In this document: positions 34,901-42,800 of the stretch, piece by piece | Layout of the letters: each line of letters starts with the position of its first letter | Position numbering within the stretch: the first letter of the stretch is position 1 | Assembly (NCBI GenBank): GCA_001939145.1 | Contig: LSRX01001192.1 | Location: forward strand, 3,944-67,943 | Source of the DNA: Symbiodinium microadriaticum | Lineage: Eukaryota > Sar > Dinophyceae > Suessiales > Symbiodiniaceae | Direction: 5' to 3' | DNA length: 64,000 bases | The notes under the pieces: model-generated | What the model saw: the letters and a program-made list of their open reading frames with translations, nothing else | What the model was told of the DNA's origin: nothing | The model's database searches: none | Made by a program: the position numbers and the translations under genes

Positions 34901-37900
34901 GCTGCTACTACTACTACTCCTCCTCCTGCTGCTGCTGCTGCTGTTGCTACTACTGCTGCTGCTACTCCTACTGTTACTGCTTCTGCTAGTAGTAGCAGTA
35001 GTAGTAGTAGTCGTCGTGGTCGTAGTAGTAGTAGGAGTAGTAGTAGGAGTAGTAGGAGTAGTAGTAGGAGTAGTAGGAGTAGAAGGAGTAGTAGGAGTAG
35101 TAGTAGTAGTAGTAGTAGTAGTAGGAGTAGTAGGAGTAGTAGGAGTAGTAGTAGTAGTAGTAGTAGTAGTACTACTACTACTACCACCACCATGAGAAGA
35201 CGAGTGCTGAGTGTTTTGGGAGTGAGATGCCATGACCTGCTTGGGGACGCGGGTCGGTCGCTGCTCAATGGGAAAATGTGCAGAAAGACTGAGGGGGGGG
35301 TGTCAACCACCTGTGTGGCAGCCTGTCCACCTTCAGCAAACATCGCTATATACAAACTATCTGATATTACACACACACACATATATATATATATATGTAT
35401 GTACACATATATATATATGTATTTGTTCATATGTAAGCACTAAAACTATAACGCTATATATGCACACACACACATAAATAAATAAATAAGTATACATATA
35501 TATATATATATGTACACACACACACTTTTTTCATGTTTGTGTATTCATATACATGCAAATATGATACAGCCTATTCTCAACCCCGCAGGTGATCGAAGAG
35601 GCGGTGGCCAGTCTCTTCCCTGCGGGTGCGGATGATGGAATCATCTTCGAGGAGCCTTTCTTCGACAGATGGTTCATGTAGACCTTGGGTTCACAAGCCA
35701 TGGGTTGTTGGTTCATCAGAGGTCAAGACGGAACGCACAGGTTTTAGGATAAGGGCAAAGATAACGACTCGCGTTTTTGGTGCAGCCTATGGGGCCTAGG
35801 ATGGAGGTTGAAGCTGACCTCAAGCATGCTGGAGTATCAGTGGCATAGGTCAAGCACTGAGGGCGACAGGTATCATCAGCGTAAGTGCTCGGTGCTGACC
35901 TGACCTTTAAGCGCAGTCCGCAAAGGCTGCATGGCTCTTTGCTGTCGACCCATGCATCAATCAGCATCAGACCGTCAATCGCATACCCGCCCTGAGGGAT
36001 GCATCGTCAGCCTCTATCAGCATCATTTGCTTGGCGTTGGCCTGCGGATCACATGGCACCCTTGGCTGCAGCTTCAACAGGTGGCACTGCGGTTGCCGGG
36101 ACGCCGCGAAGTGCAGCGTGCTTGCCTGGAGATCGCCGCGGAACAACACATCACGAGCATCAGCCGCACGGCGTCTGCCTGCAGGTCGCACCGGCAGCCG
36201 GCATCACCAGTGTCAATAGGGCTTGTCCTGAGAGCAACAGTAGGTCTCAGTAGGTGCGCGTCATCTGCATCAGCTGCACCGTGCGAGATCGCCGTGGGAC
36301 GACACATGAGCATCAGCCGCACGGCGATTGCCTGCAGTTCGCACGGCCAGCCGGCATCACCAGCGTCAGTGGCACATTCCACTTCCGGAAGGGCAGCAGG
36401 TGGCGCGCATCATCCGCATCAGCTGTGTGGAGATCGCCGCATAACAGCACGCCACAAGCATCAGCCGCACGGCGTTTTCCTGCAGGTCGCACCGGCAGCC
36501 GGCATCACCGGCATCAGTGGCACATTCCTCTTCTTGAGGGCAACTGTAGGCGCGCATCATCGGCATCAGCTGCACCGTGCGTGTGTGGAGATCGCCATGG
36601 GACGACACATCATGAGCATCATTCGCACAGCGTTTGCCTGCAGGTCGCACCGGCAGCCGGCATCACCAGCATCAGTGGCACCGTGCTCGTCCGGAGAGCA
36701 ACTGTATGCGCGCATCATCAGCATCAGCTGCGCCTTGCTTGTGTGGAGATCGCCGTGGGACGACACATCATGAGCATCATTCGCACAGCGTTTGCCTGCA
36801 GGTCGCACCGGCAGCCGGCATCACCAGCATCAGTGGCACAGTTCTCGTCTCCACAGAGCAACTGTATGCGCGCATCATCAGCATCAGCTGCACTGTGCTT
36901 GTGTGGAGATCGCCGTGGGACGACGCATCATGAGCAGCAGCCGCACGGCGTTTGCCTGCAGGTCGCACCGGCAGCCGGCATCACCAGTGTCAATAGGGCT
37001 TGTCCTGAGAGCAACAGGAGGTCTCAGTAGGTGCGCGTCATCTGCATCAGCTGCACCGTGCGAGATCGCCGTGGGGCGACACATGAGCATCAGCCGCACG
37101 GCGATTGCCTGCAGTTCGCACGGCCAGCCGGCATCAACAGCGTCAGTGGCACATTCCACGTCCGGAAGGGCAGCAGCTGGCGCGCATCATCCGCATCAGC
37201 TGCGTGGAGATCGCCTCATAACAGCACACCACAAGCATCAGCCGCACGGCGTTTGCCTGCAGGTCGCACCGGCAGCCGGCATCACCAGCATCAGTGGCAC
37301 ATTCCTCTTCTTGAGGGCAACTGTAGGCGCGCATCATCAGCATCAGCTGCACCGTGCTTTTGTGGAGATCGCCATGGGACGACACATCATGAGCACCATT
37401 CGCACGGCCTTGCCTGCGGGTCGCACCGGCAGCCGGCATCACCAGCATCAGTGGCACCGTGCTCGTCCGGACAGCAACTGTATGCGCGCATCATCAGCAT
37501 CAGCTGCACCGCGCTTGTGTGGAGATCGTCGTGGGACGACACATCATGAGCATCATTCGCACGGCGTTTGCCTGCAGGTCGCGCCGGCAGCCGGCATCAC
37601 CAGCATCAGTGGTACAGTTCTCGTCCGGAGATCAACTGTGTGCGCGCATCATCAGCATCAGCTGCACCGTGCTTGCGTGCAGATCACCACGGGACAACAC
37701 ATCATGAGCATCAGTCGCAGAGCGTTTGTCTGCGGGTCGCACCGGCAACCGGCATCACCAGCATCAGTGGCACAGTTCTCATCCGGAGAGCAACTAAGTT
37801 CACCGCGGGACAACACATCATGAGCATCAGCTGCAGGGCGTTTGCCTACAGTTCGCACGGCCAGCCGGCATCACCAGCGTCAGCGGCACATTCCTCTTCC

Positions 37901-39785
37901 TGCAGCTGGCGCGCATCATCCGCATCAGCTGCGCCGTGGTTGTGCGGAGATCGCCTCAGAACAACACATGACATCACAAGCATCATTCGCACGGCGTTTG
38001 CCTGCAGGTCGCACCGGCAGCCGGCATCACCAGCATCAGTGGCACATTCCTCTTCTTGAGGGCAACTGTAGGCGCGCATCATCAGCATCAGCTGCACCGT
38101 GCGTGTGTGGAGATCGCCATGGGACGACACATCATGAGCACCATTCGCGCGGCCTTGCCTGCGGGTCGCACCGGCAGCCGGCATCACCAGCATCAGTGGC
38201 ACAGTTCTCGCGTCCGGAGAGCAACTGTGTGCGCGCATCATCAGCATCAGCTGCACCGTGCTTGTGTGGAGATCGCCGTGGGACGACACATCATGAGCAT
38301 CATTCGCACGGCGTTTGCCTGCAGGTCGCACCGGCAGCCGGCATCACCAGCATCAGTGGAACCGTGCTCGTCCGGAGAGCAACTGTGTGCGCGCATCATC
38401 AGCATCAGCTGCACCGTGCTTGTGTGGAGATCGCCGTGGGACGACACATCATGAGCATCATTCGCGCAGCATTTGCCTGCAGGTCGCACCGGCAGCCGGC
38501 ATCACCAGCATCAGTTGCACAGTTCTCATCCGGAGAGCAACCGTAGGCGCGCATCATCGGTATCAGCTGCACCGTGGTTGTGTGGAGATCGCCGCAGAAC
38601 AAGGCATCATGAGCACCAGCCGCACGTCGCTTGCTTGCGATCGCTCCGGCCCTCTTTCTATGAGCATCAGGTGCATTGTTCTTCCTGTCGCACCTGCATC
38701 AGCTGCAGCACTGTACCCCATACCTCGGATGTTCTGGCTTTGTGCGGGCTGTTGAAGACAGAGTTCTTGCTGGGGAAGAGTGGAATGCAGACTGTCGGAT
38801 TAACAAGCTGAGGTTTCTAGGCTCGTATTCTTCTCAGTCACAGTGGTGCGCTCGCCGTTATCGTAGTCCCAGTGCACTGAGTACGCACGCCCCTAAACTT
38901 GGAGGATTGCGTGCATGTCTTGGCCTACATCCGCTCCAACGAGGGCTTCTCCAAGGACGAGGCACCCAGAGAAGCCCCGAACGCCCCAAATGACGCCAAG
39001 CACACAAGGTCTTCAGATTGTGGGTTGACTTGCTGAGCGACAGGCCCCCAGAGCCCAGAGGCAAAGGGGTTTTTTGGGTACAGAGGGGGAATATACCACC
39101 TTCTGGTTCTGGTTCAGGCAGGCCTCTTCGGATTTTTACAATCTTGACATCCGACCCCGACCAGCCCAGAACCCCGAGTGCTGAACTCTGAACTAGCGTT
39201 TGGGTAGGTGAGACCATGCACCAGGAACCTCATCTGGCGCACCGCGTGTGGGAATGTAAAGCCCCAAACGAAAGCAGCCAACGAAAAGCCGCATACCCAG
39301 GCCCAAACACTGTACCCTCATGCGTAAACCCTACTGCTGAGACCAGCCGACTTCTCTACCAGACTTTAAAAAGCTGCTGCAAGTTTTATTTGGTCTCCGG
39401 AGCCAACAAGTCTCGACTTCCAACCCCTAAGCCTTAAGCCACAACCGATTCTGGCGTCCTCGAGTTGTGAGAGCCTCAACCTCAAGGCCCCCAAAAAAGA
39501 AGGAAACCCCTAAGGCCTGAGCCCTACAGCCTTAACTCTAAACCACCAACACACCCAGAAACTTTGAAGTCCAAACCCTAAACTTTCTGCTAAACTTTAC
39601 TGAATCCTGAAACCCTTAGGCCTCGCCTGCATCGTCTGAGTTGGGAGAGTCCAAGAGCCCTTGGAAACTAAGCCCCGGAGGCGCTGGAGCTCAAGTCGGT
39701 CTTCCGGAAGTTCACTTCCAAGGCCGGAGGGTTCCTAGGGAGCCGTCGCATCTATCATGTGCGCTCGCACTATATGACCTGGATA

Positions 39786-39819
<34 letters not shown>

Positions 39820-42800
39820 GATGTACATATCTTAATATGTATATGCTGATGTATCTACTTCCGTTTAAGGTATTTCTTGGCACTTGCATAGATGCACATA
39901 GTCCCTTGTTTGTGAGGGCGTTTGAGGTCTTTGCTGGGAAGGGGCAGAGAATGGGAGTTTAAGCGTTGGATGTGGAGTACCTTGTGCCTCGAACTTAGCG
40001 TTCTCTAAGTTACTGAGACAGATAGTCTTTGTCATAAGGTTTCTTGTCTGAGCTTTCAAAGAGTTTTCATGGTTTCATAGGGGTCTATAGTCTATAGGTT
40101 TTTTCAAGGCTTCACGACCTTTTTGAGGTGTTGTAAGGGTTTAGATTGATCTATATGGGTTGCAGGGTTTGGGGTCGTGGTGCTGGCATCCAGAGTTTTC
40201 TTTGCACAGTCCCCACCCTGAGCGTAAACCACAGCGACCCCAACGCTCTCATGCCTGGAAAGCTTTGTCCTAAACTCTTAAGCCCCGACCCGGTAGGTTC
40301 TCGAAGAGAACGGCCGGAGGCCACTTTACCCGCTCTCTGGCTACCCTTTCGAAATTCTAGACGATCCCGAAAAACTTGTAGCCGCGAAGCGCCGGCCGTG
40401 TCGAAAAGCCGGAGGCGTTGAACACGCGTTGAACGCCTTGCATCCCCAGAGTCGCAGATTGACGCAACGGCAGCGCATGAACCCGAAACCCCCAAGCCCT
40501 GACGACCGGGACCCCTGAACTCTGAAGCAAAGCCCGGCCCAGCAAGTCCGAGCCGCTTCCAGCTGTCCATGAGCAGAATCACAAGTGCTCAAGGCTACCT
40601 TGCCTGAATTTCGAAATCATCACGTTCAGCTTGGAGGCCGATGGTAGACTCAGCACAGAGCCTAGCCCCGAAACCTTACAAGCTCGTATGTAAGGCCTTT
40701 GAAACCGAACAAGACCGCCAGAACCTTCAAGACTAAATCCTGATATGAACAGCTTGAAAGCCCTAAGATAGGATAAACATTCACGAAGCCCCAGAGGAAC
40801 TCCATAGAATCCAGGCCGAAGGAAATGTTAGAAACCCTGTACAAGTTCTACGAGTAGGAGTCTTACACCCTGCAGCCATAGCAGTACTTGTTATCCTCCC
40901 AGGGCCGCGATGAGCTGCGGGAGTTTGAGCTGACGCGCGCTCTCAGCTGGCCCCAACCCTATTTTGGGGTTCTGCTTGGAGGTTCATGGGTAGTTATAGC
41001 GGGGGTTATAAGTAAAGTCACTATAGTCATAACCAATAGTAGGGGACTTATAACCACACTTATATCTAGCCATGAAGTTGCAAGTGGTGCCTATGGGCCA
41101 ACCCCAGGACCTTAATGGATGATCGGTTACAGGGGTGCCTGTTCATCGGCGGGGTTCTGGGGTCCACAGCTGTAGCGATGGGCTTCACCTGTAGAAAGCA
41201 GCCGTAGTCATCCGAATCATGGCTGGAAGTATCATCAGCGGTTTTTTGGGGCCCATTTGTCATCATGTCATTTGGAGGGGCTTGCACGAGTCCGGAAGCC
41301 ACCATCCAGACATAAGAGTCATGATGTCGCGCAGAGCCCTAGCCTAAACCCTAGACCATCCTAAACCCTAAACCCGAACAGCAGCAAAAGCGCAAGTACA
41401 ACAGGTTCGCAGATGGCATGTCGAGGCTCTGCGCCCCGAGGTAAAGATCGCTAGGTTTGGCAAACGCTTGCCATGATGCTTTACATGGTAGTGTGTAGAT
41501 GGATGAACGGGAATACTCGTTCGGCTTGTAGGGGTGGGTAGGAGGCAAGGCCGCTGCAAAAGGGGTTGTCTTGGATTTGTAGTGCGATCAGCGGGGAAGA
41601 CGGGATCTAAAATTTTTGGTGATAGAGTTTTGGTTGTCGGCGACAGCTCTTTTGGGTTTTAGTTTCTTGGAGTTCACCTTGCGTCACCGTCAGCAAAGGT
41701 TCAACACAATGTGTTGTGGAGAGTAGATGGTTTGCAAGCTGATGAAGCTCGGTCACAACGTGATCCCGGCCCGAAACCTCAAACCCGAGACGCATGGAAC
41801 CCTTTCCTCCAAACTGAAACGACCCTTAAGCCCCGAAGATGCAGGAGCCAAGTCCACCAGACCTCAAAATCCCTAGCTGTGAGTGCTGAAACGGCTCCTT
41901 CCGAGCCTGCTTGGGCTTGACCCTAAACCCCAAACCCTAAGCCCTAAACCCTACACCCTAAGCCCACTTGGAGCTCCAAGCCCAGGCTCGGATATCCCCT
42001 GTCCACGCAGCGGCGGCGGCAGCTTTGGTGCCGGGTGGACCTGGACAAGAGCGGCCAGGGGCTCGGCTTGGGGGAATCTGGTCTCTTGATGAGACGACAG
42101 CGAGGTGATGATGATGATGATGATGATTGTGATGATGTTAATAGTAATGAATAAGGATAATTGGAATCCTTTGTGTGGGTGGTGGTGGTGCTGCTGGAGC
42201 TGCTGCTGGTGGATGGCTCTGGCAGCCACCCAGATAGCCGCGTTCTTGCATGTTTACATTCATTTTGGGCGGAGGTAGGTGTGTTCAGTTTTCTTTTCTG
42301 CACGTTCATGTGTTTGTATGAATGCCTTCGGTAAGTAGGTAAGTAGGTAGGTAGGTAGGTAGGTAGGTAGGTAGGTAGGTAGGTAGGTAGGTAGGTAGGT
42401 GGGGGGGTAGGTAGCTAGGTAGGTAGGTAGGTAGGTAGGTAGGTAGGTAGGTCGGTAGGTATTTGGGTACGAAGCTGGGTTGGTCGGCAGGCAGGTAGGT
42501 ATGTATGTGTATGTACGTAGCATGCATGCATGCATGCATGCATGCATGCATGCATGCATGCATGCATGCATGCACTCGTATACGCAGACTAGGCAGGTCG
42601 GCAGGTAGGTAGGTGGATGCACGCACCTTTACAAACACCTGATAGGACAGAGTGCTTATAAACACAGTTGAGTCTTGGAAGCATCGTATCGAACCTCATA
42701 GAACCCCTATGCACACAACAAAACGCAAGGCCCTGCCTGAACTGCTAGGTGCGATCCACGAGGCGCTGACCTTCTTCCAACTCCTGCGAGGGGGGTGATG

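Noticed and set aside
34835..35443. Long open frames on both strands over the triplet repeats
   Set aside because: They translate to homopolymers (Ser, Leu, Val, Thr) in every frame, as expected of a stop-free microsatellite.
36100..38640. CRISPR-like array
   Set aside because: The repeats are contiguous monomers without unique spacers and the genome is eukaryotic; this is a satellite.
35931..38755. Overlapping frames up to 343 codons across the satellite array
   Set aside because: The same peptides appear shifted between frames on both strands because the ~155-bp monomer lacks stops. No start context, splice sites or codon bias supports a protein.
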